A stretch of 34,610 bases of DNA. Origin: Vicinamibacteraceae bacterium. Lineage in GTDB: Bacteria > Planctomycetota > Phycisphaerae > Phycisphaerales > UBA5793. The position numbers and the translations under genes are program-made. The notes beneath the pieces were generated by a model. It had not been told where the DNA came from. It searched no databases and worked only from the letters and a program-made list of their open reading frames with translations. Positions 15,865 through 24,313 of this stretch are shown in pieces. The stretch's first letter is position 1; the number at the start of each line of letters is the position of its first letter. The stretch lies in NCBI GenBank assembly GCA_011525805.1, contig WYBR01000054.1:1-34610 (forward strand). The letters are read 5' to 3'.

Positions 15865-16824
15865 GTGAGCGATCCAGGCATTTCGCGGCGTGAGGCGATG
15901 GCGGGCGGCGGCGCAGCGCTCCTGCTGGGCGCGGTTGGCACGTTGGGCGGCGCCGGCGTCCGTCCCCAGGCTCCGAGCGGCGCCGCTCAGCCCGTCCGAT
16001 CGATCGCGCCCGGCGAGCCGCTGCACCTGCGCTTCGCGGTCAAGTACGGCATGGTCGGCGTGGACGCCCCGCTCGCCGCGAAATTTGCGCTGCTCAAGAG
16101 CCTCGGCTTTGACGGCATCGAACTCGACAGCCCCACATCGCTGCTCGCCGAAGAAGTGCGCGCCGCCAGCGAGCAGGCCGGCCTGCCGGTGCATGGCGTG
16201 GTCGACGGCGTCCACTGGAACACGCGCCTCTCCGACCCCGACCCCGCCGTCCGCGACAAGGGCCGCGCCGCGCTCGAACAGGCGATCCGCGACAGCAAGT
16301 CGTTCGGCGGGTCAAGCGTCCTGCTCGTGCCCGGCGTGGCCGGCAACGCTGAAACGGAGAGTCACGATCACGTCTGGGAGCGATCGATCGAGGAGATCGA
16401 CCGCGTCCTTCCCCTCGCGGCCGAACTGGGAGTCCACATCCTCATCGAGAACGTGTGGAACCGCTTCTGCTACGACCACGACGGCGGCGAGGACCAGACC
16501 GCCGAGCAACTCGCGCGCTACATCGACGCGATCAACAGCCCCTGGGTCGGCGTCTACTTCGACATCGGCAACCACCGCAAGTACGGCCGGCCGGAGGAGT
16601 GGATCCGCACGCTCGGCCGGCGCATCGTCAAGTGCGATGTGAAGGACTGGGGCAAGAGCGCCGGCTGGTCGAAGATCGGCGAGGGCGACGTGGACTGGCC
16701 CGCCGTGCGGGCGGCGCTGCGCGACATCGCGTTCACGGGGTGGTGCACGGCCGAGGTCGCCGGCGGCGGCGAGGCGCAACTGCGCGACGTCAAAGAGCGC
16801 ATGGATCGCTGTCTGCGCGCCTGA
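15865..16824 (+). CDS. Tat-exported sugar phosphate isomerase/epimerase-like TIM barrel
   Basis: 319 residues. It starts at GTG 15865, preceded by GAGGA. Residues 5-30 look like a twin-arginine signal (ISRREAMAGGG, then a hydrophobic stretch). The rest is an AP-endonuclease-2-type TIM barrel: LKSLGFDGIELD near 75, ILIENVWNRF near 193, VGVYFDIGNH near 228, and a C-terminal TAEVAGG. These Glu, Asp and His positions bind the divalent metal in xylose-isomerase-like epimerases. Planctomycetes carry many such exported paralogues; the sugar substrate is unknown. The stop codon is directly followed by a strong hairpin. Confidence 0.88.
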   Translation: MSDPGISRREAMAGGGAALLLGAVGTLGGAGVRPQAPSGAAQPVRSIAPGEPLHLRFAVKYGMVGVDAPLAAKFALLKSLGFDGIELDSPTSLLAEEVRAASEQAGLPVHGVVDGVHWNTRLSDPDPAVRDKGRAALEQAIRDSKSFGGSSVLLVPGVAGNAETESHDHVWERSIEEIDRVLPLAAELGVHILIENVWNRFCYDHDGGEDQTAEQLARYIDAINSPWVGVYFDIGNHRKYGRPEEWIRTLGRRIVKCDVKDWGKSAGWSKIGEGDVDWPAVRAALRDIAFTGWCTAEVAGGGEAQLRDVKERMDRCLRA

Positions 16825-16863
16825 GCGTCGAAGCCCACGTTCATTGAACGTGGGCTTCGACGC
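16825..16863. terminator. Perfect 18-bp hairpin between convergent genes
   Basis: The arm 16825-16842 (starting GCGTCGAAG, ending ACGTTC) is the exact reverse complement of 16846-16863, with loop ATT. It starts on the base after the TGA of the isomerase-like gene and ends 14 bases before the stop of batE on the other strand. The symmetry suggests a bidirectional terminator, although neither side has a T-run. Confidence 0.75.
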
Positions 16864-16877
16864 GGGCGCGCGAGTGA

Positions 16878-17690
16878 TCACTCGATGAGATCGACGCTGC
16901 GGCGCGGCAGCCACGTCTCGCGCCCGTCGCGCAGCCGCGCCAGCAGCCACGCGCCGCGGTCCTCCAGCGCCGCAAACTCCACGCCCTCGGCAAGCGGCTC
17001 GGTGAAACTCGGCTCGTAGCCGATCTCCGACGGCCCTTTGCGGCCGATCGTCTCGTGCAGCACGACCCCCGTGGGCGCCTCGGGCGCGAGTTCTTCCACG
17101 GCAAGCGAGCCGGCGAGAACGAGGGCCAGCGCCGCGGCGCTCCACCCCGGCCAGCGCGGCAGCATCGCCAGGCGATCCGCCCGCCGCGCGAGCGCCCAGA
17201 TCCATCCCGCGCCCCAGAGAATCGTCAGCAGCGTAAGGCGGGTGCGCTGCGACCAGTCGTCGTGCCAGAAGAGCAGCAGGCCGCGCGCCCGCTGCGAAGC
17301 CGGAGTTTCGACGGCGGTGCGAACGCGCCGCCGCGCCTGATCGAGGTTGGCGACGAGGTGCCGGTCGCCGGCGATGTACTGTTCCGCGCGCCGGTAGGCG
17401 GCGATCGCCGAACCGACTTCGCCCGCGAGCAGGTGCGCGTTGCCGATGTTGTAGAGCAGGCGGCCGTTGCGGACGCCGCGCTCATCGACGAGTCGCTGCC
17501 ACGCGGCGGCGGCCTGGCGGAAGGACTCGGCCGCGGCGCCGGGCGCCTCCGCCCGCTGCGCCAACCCCTCATCAAACGCGCGCTGCCCCATCTCGAAGAG
17601 CGATTCAAGGGCGCGGGCCTCGTCTTGCTGCGCCGGCGCGGCGGGCGCGAGGCACAGCATCGCCAGCAGGATGGCCAGTGCGCGGAGCAT
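16878..17690 (-). CDS. batE: BatE-like TPR protein with SH3-like C-terminus
   Basis: 270 residues. Order: signal peptide (1-20, ending APAAPAQ), a TPR region (about 26-125, with NGRLLYNIGNAHLLAGEVGS), two membrane helices (about 150-200), and a C-terminal SH3-like domain (about 205-268) ending WLPRRSVDLIE. This layout is that of BatE proteins at the end of Bat operons. It would sit in the inner membrane with the TPR outside and may bind the BatA/BatB complex. Its ATG (17690) shares one base with the batD stop (TGATG), indicating coupled translation. Last gene of the operon; the hairpin at 16825-16863 follows. Confidence 0.85.
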   Translation of the reverse strand: MLRALAILLAMLCLAPAAPAQQDEARALESLFEMGQRAFDEGLAQRAEAPGAAAESFRQAAAAWQRLVDERGVRNGRLLYNIGNAHLLAGEVGSAIAAYRRAEQYIAGDRHLVANLDQARRRVRTAVETPASQRARGLLLFWHDDWSQRTRLTLLTILWGAGWIWALARRADRLAMLPRWPGWSAAALALVLAGSLAVEELAPEAPTGVVLHETIGRKGPSEIGYEPSFTEPLAEGVEFAALEDRGAWLLARLRDGRETWLPRRSVDLIE

Positions 17691-19507
17691 CACGCCTCCG
17701 CCTCCGTCGCGGACCGGTCGATCGCTTCGAGGAGTCGGGCCGCCTGATCGACGAGATCCTCCGGCGCCGTCGCCGCCCCGCCGTAGCGGGCCGCGTCGCA
17801 GGCGTTGAGGAGGTCGTCCAGTCGCGCCGCGAGCGCGGCGTCCAGGCGCGATACGACCTCGACGCACTCGGCGGTCGTCAGACCCGCCGCCGGACGATCG
17901 AATCGATCGCCGATGTACTGGCGCACGGCTCGCCCGGCGCGGTCGGCGGCCGACTCGCCGCCCCGCGCCTTCGCCAGCGACTGCTGCGCCGTCGCGAGCG
18001 CCCGGCGGCGCCGGCGCGCCGTCTCATCACGCGCGCGGCGCTGCCGCCAGACTCCGGACAGCAGCGTCAGCACGTAGAGCGCGGGCGGCGCGCCGAGGCC
18101 CAGGAGCCATCCAGGCGATTGCAGCGCCGCCGCGAGATCGAATCGCTGATCGACCAGCGCGGCGCTCGCACCGTAGTTGTGCGCGATGCCCTCATCGCGC
18201 TCCTCGATCTCGGAGGCGACCGTCGCCCCTTCCGCATCCCCGGCGGTGACGATGCGCGTCGGGCGCACGTTCAGCGCGATCGGCTCGCTGCGCGCCACGG
18301 CGTACTGCCCGGTCTGCGTGTCAAAGTACGGCACCTCGATGGGCGGAATCTCCGTGATCGCGTCGCTCAGCGGGCGAACCACCTGTTCGAAGACGATCTC
18401 ATCGCCCGCCCGTTGCGGCTCCTGCGCCAGGGCATTCACGCGGAAGCGCTCGGCGAAGCCCGGCTGCTTCGCGAGGTCGAGGTGCGGATCGCGCAGGACG
18501 CCCGAGCCGGCGATGAGCCGAATGGTGAGCGTGATCGGATCGCCGACGTTCACGTCCGTCGCCGACGCCCGCGCCGAAACGCGGTAGCGCCCGACGAGGC
18601 CGGTGAAGTGCGGCGGCCGGCCCTCCTCGGGAACGGGTCGAACCTCCAGCACCACCTCGTTGGAAGGCACGGTGATGCGCTCAACCTGGTCGTTCTCGAA
18701 GAGCGATCGCGCCGCCCGCACGATCACCTCGCAGGTGAACGCGGCGGGCCCGAGCGTCTGCCGGCCCGGCATGAGCGGGACAAGCACCTTGCGGAAGGTA
18801 AACGTGTCGAAGTCGATCCCGTCGAGCGTCGCCTGCCCGCGCTCCAGCGCCGTTTGCGAACCGAGAAACGCGATCGTGTCGCGCCGCCCGCCGCGCAAAC
18901 CCTCGCCCGGCGAATCGAGCACTTCGAAGCGGCCCTCGAGATTCGTGAAGCGCAGCGACGGCCGTTGAATCGACGAGCGCAGGTACAGCGTCACCTCCAT
19001 CTCGATCGCTTCGCCGACGTACGGCGACGTGTGCGCCACCCGGATCGCCATGCGCACGTCCGGGCGCGGCTGCGGTTCAAGCACGCGCACCGTGACGGGG
19101 TTGGAGCGGTAGACCGCCCCGCCGATTTCGACGCTCAGGGACGGGACCGTGTGTACGCCGGGCTTGCTGAAGGTGAGTTCGTAGATGTGGACGTAGCCCT
19201 CGAAGCGCTGGTCCTGCCGCCGTCCGTTGATGATCGTCGTCATGGACTGCGTGGTGATCTGCCCGCCGAGACTGCGCACGTCGACGCCGTCGAGCGGCGG
19301 CCAGTCGGGATCGATCGGCGCCTCCGAGCCGTTGACGCTGATGTGAAAGCGAATCGCTTCGCCGACGTAGGGAGTGTCATTGGTCACGCCGGCGCGGACC
19401 GTGACGGGATCCTGCGCCGCCGCCCCACACAGCACCAGCAGCCAAGCCATGGCGCCGGCGAGCCGCGAGACCATTCGATGCGGAACGTCAGAGGCGCGCA
19501 TGCTCAT
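17690..19507 (-). CDS. batD: BatD (oxygen-tolerance) family exported membrane-anchored protein
   Basis: 605 residues. Signal peptide (1 to about 31), then repeated Ig-like beta domains beginning VTVRAGVTNDTPYVGEAI, VRMAIRVAHTSPYVGEAIEM and YRVSARASATDVNVGDPITL (about 36-60, 151-175, 308-330). The thrice-repeated [YN]VG[ED] motif is typical of BatD. A membrane helix (about 466-486) follows, then a charged cytoplasmic helical region to the end. It probably links extracytoplasmic sensing to the Bat/MoxR machinery. The ATG at 19507 is chosen over GTG 19510 because it shares one base with the batC stop (TGATG) and GGAGAAGGA lies upstream. Confidence 0.9.
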   Translation of the reverse strand: MSMRASDVPHRMVSRLAGAMAWLLVLCGAAAQDPVTVRAGVTNDTPYVGEAIRFHISVNGSEAPIDPDWPPLDGVDVRSLGGQITTQSMTTIINGRRQDQRFEGYVHIYELTFSKPGVHTVPSLSVEIGGAVYRSNPVTVRVLEPQPRPDVRMAIRVAHTSPYVGEAIEMEVTLYLRSSIQRPSLRFTNLEGRFEVLDSPGEGLRGGRRDTIAFLGSQTALERGQATLDGIDFDTFTFRKVLVPLMPGRQTLGPAAFTCEVIVRAARSLFENDQVERITVPSNEVVLEVRPVPEEGRPPHFTGLVGRYRVSARASATDVNVGDPITLTIRLIAGSGVLRDPHLDLAKQPGFAERFRVNALAQEPQRAGDEIVFEQVVRPLSDAITEIPPIEVPYFDTQTGQYAVARSEPIALNVRPTRIVTAGDAEGATVASEIEERDEGIAHNYGASAALVDQRFDLAAALQSPGWLLGLGAPPALYVLTLLSGVWRQRRARDETARRRRRALATAQQSLAKARGGESAADRAGRAVRQYIGDRFDRPAAGLTTAECVEVVSRLDAALAARLDDLLNACDAARYGGAATAPEDLVDQAARLLEAIDRSATEAEA

Positions 19508-21045
19508 CACCAGTCCTTCTCCACCGGATTCAATTGCCGCACGCGCGTGCGATCGCGGCTGTCGCGCATTTCGCGGGTGATTCGCTCGCGTTCGAGGAGT
19601 CGCTGCACGAGGTCGTCGCGGCCGTCGCCAGGTCCGCTCTGCGGCGCCTGCTCGCCGTCCTCGCCGGGTTGCGGCTGGGGCGCCTGGGCCGGTTGCGGCT
19701 GCTGCGCCTGCTGGTCCTGCGCGCCCTTCGGCTGGTCCTGGGGCAAGGCCGGCTGATCGGGCGGGCTCTCCCCGGCCGGCGCCTGCTGCGACTCGCCTTC
19801 CGGGCGCAGATGCTCGGCCGCGTCGCGCAGATGCTCGGCGGCGCGCTGCTGATGCTGCTGCGCCGCTTCGAGATCGCCCTCCTGAAGCGACTCCGACGCC
19901 TCACGCTGCTCGGCGCGAGCCTGTTCGAGCGATTCCTGCGCCCGGTCCAGCGATTGGCGCAGTTCTGAGTCATCCAACCGCGGAAGGTTGGCGGGCGCGG
20001 GCTGCGACTGCGGCGATGACTGACCCTGCGGCTCATCAAGCGGCTCCTCCTGCGGCGGCTCATCCTGCGGCGGCTCATCCGTCGGCGGCGCCTCCCGCGG
20101 TGATTCGCGCGCCTCGCGTGATTCGCGCGCCTCTCCCGCTTCACCCGGCTGCGGATCCAGTTCCTCGCGCGCCTCATCAAGGCGCTGCTGCAACTGCTCG
20201 GTGAGTTCATTGAGCATCTGCTGCAACTGCTCGAGTTGCTCGGGAGTGAGCATCTGCTCCAATTGCTCGGGAGAAGGCGGGGCAGACTGCGGCGGCGGCT
20301 GGGCTTGCGGCTGGGCCTGCGGCTCCTGCGACTGCGGTTGACCCTGCGATGCGCTCTCCGGCTGCGGCTGCGATTGCGGCTGCGTTTGCGGCGGCGCCTG
20401 TTGCTGCAATTGCTCCGCTCGCTCCTGCTGCCGCTGCGTCTGCCCGGCGGCGTCCTGCTGCTGTTGTGCAAGTTGCTCGGCCTGCTGGGCCATGTCGCGG
20501 CGCTGGTCGCTGAGGCTCTGCGCCTGCTCGATCGCCTCGCGGATCTGCCGCCGGGCGAGGCGCGCGTACTCGAGATTGCGCGCCGCGTCGCGGTCTTCGG
20601 CATTGCGCCGCAGGACGTCGCGGAAGGCTCCTTCCGCACGATGCAGCGTGTCCATCGCGGCGCGGGGATCGCCCTGCACCTCATCGAGACCCTGATCGAG
20701 CAGCATTCGGCCGATGTTGTAGCGGGCGGCCTCGGCGAGCGCCGGCGGGCAGCGGCGCGTCGCCTCGACCTCGCGAAAGAGCGCCGCCGCCTCATCGCGC
20801 TGGCCGAGTTGCGCCAGGGCGACGGCGCGGTTGAAGGTCGCCTCGATCGGCGCCTCCTCCGCCCGCCGCGCCTCGTCGAAGAGCGTGGCCGCGCGGCGCA
20901 GGTCGCCGGCGTGATACTGCTCGATTCCCATGCGGATGAGGTCGCGCGGATCACCCTGCCCCCGCGCCGCCCCCGACGCCAGGCACAGCGCCGCAACCGC
21001 CGCCGCCCGGCCCCACCGCTCAATCCATCGTGCGCTTGCGTTCAC
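19507..21045 (-). CDS. batC: BatC-like TPR protein with long Gln/Pro/Glu-rich region
   Basis: 512 residues. Signal peptide (1 to about 29, ending ARGQ), TPR-like helices (about 30-170; GIEQYHAGDLRRAATLFDEA), then a coiled coil (about 170-215) and a low-complexity region rich in Gln, Pro and Glu (about 195-480) broken by amphipathic helices such as SPEQLEQMLTPEQLEQLQQM. The TPR part fits BatC; the low-complexity part is not a recognised domain. The GTG start at 21045 has GGAAGGG at ideal distance and lies 26 bases inside batB, so initiation is probably coupled to batB translation. Composition-driven false frames are strongest here. Confidence 0.82.
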   Translation of the reverse strand: MNASARWIERWGRAAAVAALCLASGAARGQGDPRDLIRMGIEQYHAGDLRRAATLFDEARRAEEAPIEATFNRAVALAQLGQRDEAAALFREVEATRRCPPALAEAARYNIGRMLLDQGLDEVQGDPRAAMDTLHRAEGAFRDVLRRNAEDRDAARNLEYARLARRQIREAIEQAQSLSDQRRDMAQQAEQLAQQQQDAAGQTQRQQERAEQLQQQAPPQTQPQSQPQPESASQGQPQSQEPQAQPQAQPPPQSAPPSPEQLEQMLTPEQLEQLQQMLNELTEQLQQRLDEAREELDPQPGEAGEARESREARESPREAPPTDEPPQDEPPQEEPLDEPQGQSSPQSQPAPANLPRLDDSELRQSLDRAQESLEQARAEQREASESLQEGDLEAAQQHQQRAAEHLRDAAEHLRPEGESQQAPAGESPPDQPALPQDQPKGAQDQQAQQPQPAQAPQPQPGEDGEQAPQSGPGDGRDDLVQRLLERERITREMRDSRDRTRVRQLNPVEKDW

Positions 21046-22033
21046 TGATCAACCCTTCCATGACAAGCAGCGCCAAGCCCAGGCCGAGGAAGATCTGAAA
21101 CTTCTCCTCGTAACGGACCGCTTCGGTCGCCTCCATCTCGCGCTGCGGCGCCCTGCGAATGAGACGCTCGTAGATGTCGTCCAGTTCGATCGTCCCGGTC
21201 GCCACGTTGAGGTACTGACCGTCGCGGCTGGCGAGCGCGACTTGCCGCAGCGTCTGTGCGTCAAGACGGCTGAGGACGCGCTCGCCGTCGTGCATCACGT
21301 ACAACTCGCGGCCGAACTCATCGGGCAGGCGGATCGGCGTGCCGACGCTCTCATCTCCGATGCCGATGGCGATGATGCGGATGCCCGCCTCGCCCGCGGC
21401 GGTGGCGGCCTCGACGGGGAAACTCTCCATGTCCTCGCCGTCGGTGATGAGGATGAGGTCCTTGTGGCTCGCCTCGTCGGCGTCGAAGACCTCGCGCGCC
21501 GCGAGGCGGATCGCGTCGCCGATGTACGTCCCGCCGCGCAGCACGCTCCCGGGGGAGAGTTCTTCGAGCGCCAGCCGCGCAAAGCCGTAGTCGTGCGTGA
21601 GCGGGCACTTCACCACCGCGGAGCCGGCGAAGGCGACGATCGCCACGCGATCGCCACGCATGGCTGCGAGCGCATCGCGCACCCACATCTTGGAGCGCTC
21701 AAGGCGGCTGGGCGCGAGGTCGGCGGCGAGCATGCTGCGCGAGACGTCGATCACGAAGCACACGTCGCGCCCGAGTCGGCGGACCTCCTGCGGCCTCGCG
21801 TTCCACTGCGGCCGGGCGAGGCTGAACACGACCGCGCCCAGCGCCGCCAGCGCGAGCAGGGTCTTGACGGCCAGTCGCGCTGGACTCGCCGTCGCCGCCA
21901 GCGCTTCCAGCAGCCGCGCCTCTGCCAGGCGGCGCAGGAGCGTGCGGCGGCGCTGCCACCCCCATGCCGCCAGCAGCGCGGCCAACGGCAGCGCCCACAG
22001 CGCCGCCAGCCAGCGGTCGTCGCCCAGGTGCAT
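21020..22033 (-). CDS. batB: BatB-like VWA-domain membrane protein
   Basis: 337 residues. Two N-terminal membrane helices (about 7-26 and 57-74), a von Willebrand factor A domain (about 90-290) and a C-terminal helix (GLGLALLVMEGLI). The MIDAS motif DVSRS at 96-100 is complete, with the downstream Thr and Asp positions in LTHDYGFA and LILITDGEDM, so it should bind a divalent metal and a partner protein. BatA and BatB are thought to form the core of the Bat complex. Its ATG shares one base with the batA stop (TGATG). Confidence 0.92.
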   Translation of the reverse strand: MHLGDDRWLAALWALPLAALLAAWGWQRRRTLLRRLAEARLLEALAATASPARLAVKTLLALAALGAVVFSLARPQWNARPQEVRRLGRDVCFVIDVSRSMLAADLAPSRLERSKMWVRDALAAMRGDRVAIVAFAGSAVVKCPLTHDYGFARLALEELSPGSVLRGGTYIGDAIRLAAREVFDADEASHKDLILITDGEDMESFPVEAATAAGEAGIRIIAIGIGDESVGTPIRLPDEFGRELYVMHDGERVLSRLDAQTLRQVALASRDGQYLNVATGTIELDDIYERLIRRAPQREMEATEAVRYEEKFQIFLGLGLALLVMEGLISERKRTMD

Positions 22034-23100
22034 CACGGCGTCCTCCTCAGCCACGTCGAGCCGAGCGCCACCTCCGCGAGCAGCAGCGACGCCGCCGCCA
22101 GCGCCCACGGCTGGAACAACTCCTCGTAGGACGTGTACTCCTTCGAGTGAATCTCCGTCTTCTCCAGACGGTCGATCTCGCGGTAGATGTCATCGAGCGC
22201 CTGGCGGCTGGCGGCGCTGCGGTAGAATCCGCCCGTCGTCTGGGCGATGGAGTCGAGGAGTTGCTCGTTGAAGCCGCCGCCGATGGTGATCTGCCGCTCG
22301 CCGAAGGGCGTCTGCACGGTGCGGACCGCCCCGCCGCCGATGCCCACGGCGTAGACGCGAATGCCCCAGTCGGCGCAGAGTTGCGCCGCCTGCGTCGCCG
22401 CGATCGTCGTCACGTTCTCGTCGCCGTCGGTGAGCAGGACGATGACCTTGCTCTTGATGGTGAAGTCGGGCGAGGCGTCCTCCTGTTCGTTGCGGCGGGC
22501 GAGTTCGGCCTCGGCGTCTCTGAGCCGGGCCGCCGCGAGCGCCAGCCCTTCGCCGATCGCCGTTCCCGCGTCGATCGACTGCGGATGCGCCAGGTCGATC
22601 GCATCGATGAGTTGGACGAGCGTTTCGTGGATGCGCACAAGCGGGCAGGCCGTCTCGGCGAACTTGCCGAAGGTGACGAGGCCGATGAGATCGTCCGGCC
22701 GGCCCTTGAGGCCGCGGTCGTTGCCGGCGATGAACTCCTTGCTCAGGCGCTTGACGACGTCGATGCGCGTCGTCTCCTCGTCGGGGTCGAGGCGCTCGTT
22801 CATGCTCCACGAACGATCGACGACGAACATGAGCGCGACGCCCTCGGCCGAGGTGCGGATCTCGCCGATGCCCTTCTGCGGCCGCGCCAGCGCCACGATC
22901 AGGCACGCGAGCGCGACCATCCGCAGAAGCGGCAGCGCCGGCGCGAGTCGCGCCCGCCACGTCGGGCGCACCGGGGCGAGCAAGGCGCGCGAGGAGAAGC
23001 GCACGGCGGCGCGGCGGCGCCGCCGGCCGCCCAGCCACGCCAGCAGCGGCGCCAGCGGCAGCAGCCCGAGCAGCCACGGCACGTCGAAGTGGGCCATCAT
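22033..23100 (-). CDS. batA: BatA-like VWA-domain membrane protein
   Basis: 355 residues with the same plan as its downstream neighbour: N-terminal helices (about 8-24 and 55-72), a VWA domain (about 85-310) and a C-terminal helix (WALAAASLLLAEVAL). The MIDAS motif is DRSWS at 95-99 and the second metal-site segment is IVLLTDGDENV. The two proteins are paralogues. The ATG at 23100 has GGAGG 8 bases upstream and overlaps the previous stop by four bases (ATGA); a second ATG directly follows and would overlap by one base. Either start gives the same protein but for one residue. Confidence 0.92.
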   Translation of the reverse strand: MMAHFDVPWLLGLLPLAPLLAWLGGRRRRRAAVRFSSRALLAPVRPTWRARLAPALPLLRMVALACLIVALARPQKGIGEIRTSAEGVALMFVVDRSWSMNERLDPDEETTRIDVVKRLSKEFIAGNDRGLKGRPDDLIGLVTFGKFAETACPLVRIHETLVQLIDAIDLAHPQSIDAGTAIGEGLALAAARLRDAEAELARRNEQEDASPDFTIKSKVIVLLTDGDENVTTIAATQAAQLCADWGIRVYAVGIGGGAVRTVQTPFGERQITIGGGFNEQLLDSIAQTTGGFYRSAASRQALDDIYREIDRLEKTEIHSKEYTSYEELFQPWALAAASLLLAEVALGSTWLRRTP

Positions 23101-24143
23101 GGCGCCGCCTCCACCGCACGCTCCGTGCGCCGACCCGCCCGGCGCTCCACCCGGGCCGGCGACACTTCCACCTGCGACTCGGCCGACTTAGTGCGCTCGA
23201 TGAACGCCCGCACAGTGTCGAGCGATTCGTTCATTCGCACCGGGTCGGGCACGAACTCGGCGAACTTGACCATGTCGCAGTGGGTGAGGAACTCTTCGAG
23301 CAGTCGCAGGTCGCCGGCGTTGAAGCACCGCGCGTGGCGCGATTCGGTGAGGAACTCCTCGGTCGTGCGCTCCGGCGCCCGCAGGGCGAAGCGGTTCTCG
23401 ATGTAGCGGCGCAGGATGTCGGACAGGCGCTGGTAGAAGGCCTTGCGGCGTCCCTGCTCGATGAGTTGCTCGGCGATGAGGCGGCCGAGGTCGGCCAGCG
23501 CCAGGTCGTGGGCCGCTTTGTAGACGGGCGGAATGACAAGCGGCCGGCGGCGGCGCACGGCGAACCACGCGACCGCCGCGGCGACGAGCAGCGCGCCGCC
23601 GCCAAAGCCCGCCCACACCCACCACGGCCAGGGCCGCGCCGGCGCCTCCACCACTCCGCGCAGCGCCGCAGGCTCGCGCGTCGGATCGCCCGCCGGCCAC
23701 TCCGACACCACCTCCACCGCAACCGGCATCGAATGGAGCGTCACGCGATTGCCCAGATCCCCCTTGAGGTCGCAGTTGATCTCAAAGGACCTGATCTCGT
23801 GCCGGCCGGGCAGGTACGGCTCAACCGTGAACTCGAACCGCTCGGTCCGCGCTTCGGCATCGGCGCGACGGACCCCGCGCCGGCGATCGGTGATCACCCA
23901 GTCCTGCGGCAGGGCCTCATCGAGATTGATGTCCTCAACACTCGCCCCGGCTGGCGTGGCTACCTCGATGATCAATCGCATCGACCCCGAAGTGCGCACC
24001 TCGCGCGGCGTGAGCGTCACAGACGCCTGCACCGGTCCTTCTTCGACGCGATGGGAGATGGATTGCGCCGCGGGATCATCACTCGTCGCGGTTGTCCGGT
24101 CGCGGCAGCCGCCGAAGAGCATCAGAAGCACGAGAACCGTCAC
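23097..24143 (-). CDS. DUF4381/BatD-related lipoprotein of the Bat operon
   Basis: 348 residues from GTG 24143. The start is uncertain. The lipoprotein-like signal VTVLVLLMLFGGC begins at this GTG, but its n-region is not basic. The frame stays open to an ATG at 24314 that touches the DUF58 stop (TGATG), which would put about 57 residues, coded by repeat DNA, before the signal. A Bat-like beta domain (about 30-160) is followed by a membrane helix (WWVWAGFGGGALLVAAAVAWF) and a DUF4381-like helical domain (AFYQRLSDILRRYIENRFALRAPERTTEEFL). It is probably membrane-anchored and part of the Bat complex. An 8-codon out-of-frame ORF (24166-24140) ends on the GTG (GTGA). Confidence 0.8.
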   Translation of the reverse strand: MTVLVLLMLFGGCRDRTTATSDDPAAQSISHRVEEGPVQASVTLTPREVRTSGSMRLIIEVATPAGASVEDINLDEALPQDWVITDRRRGVRRADAEARTERFEFTVEPYLPGRHEIRSFEINCDLKGDLGNRVTLHSMPVAVEVVSEWPAGDPTREPAALRGVVEAPARPWPWWVWAGFGGGALLVAAAVAWFAVRRRRPLVIPPVYKAAHDLALADLGRLIAEQLIEQGRRKAFYQRLSDILRRYIENRFALRAPERTTEEFLTESRHARCFNAGDLRLLEEFLTHCDMVKFAEFVPDPVRMNESLDTVRAFIERTKSAESQVEVSPARVERRAGRRTERAVEAAP

Positions 24144-24208
24144 GCGATAACGGTGTCCGACACCATCTCCTAGGCACCGATGCGCCGGTGTCGATGCATC
24201 CGCCGCTC

Positions 24209-24235
24209 GCTCCCCTGCGCAAAGCGTTCGGGTCG
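24209..24235. repeat. Dispersed repeat module, first copy
   Basis: This 27-base stretch (GCTCCCCTGCGCAAAGCGTT and on) matches 25351-25377 at 24 of 27 positions in the same orientation. Both copies are followed downstream by GATGCCTT units. It lies in the gap between the DUF58 gene and the likely start of the DUF4381-like gene. Confidence 0.7.
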
Positions 24236-24265
24236 CGGCGAAACGTCGCGCCGCCGCCTTCCCTC

Positions 24266-24297
24266 GATGCCTTGATGCCTTGATGCCTTGATGCCTT
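24266..24297. repeat. GATGCCTT x4 tandem repeat
   Basis: Four perfect copies of the 8-base unit GATGCCTT, with no spacers. It lies 16 bases from the DUF58 stop and within the extended frame of the next gene. Two more units occur at 25451-25466 on the other side of the DUF58 gene. Confidence 0.9.
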
Positions 24298-24313
24298 CGC
24301 CTGCGCCCTCTCA

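Noticed and set aside
17678-19756. A 692-codon open frame on the plus strand opposite batD
   Set aside because: Arg/Ala-rich antisense shadow; the minus-strand frame codes for a recognisable BatD with signal peptide and coupled overlaps.
22033-23100. VWA/MoxR genes considered as a MoxR-type defence or ternary conflict system
   Set aside because: The gene order and the BatC, BatD and BatE partners match the standard Bat operon; no nuclease or effector gene is present.
24266-24297. GATGCCTT x4 considered as CRISPR or a phase-variable coding repeat
   Set aside because: No spacers. Phase variation is possible only if translation really starts at 24314, which is doubtful given the position of the signal peptide.
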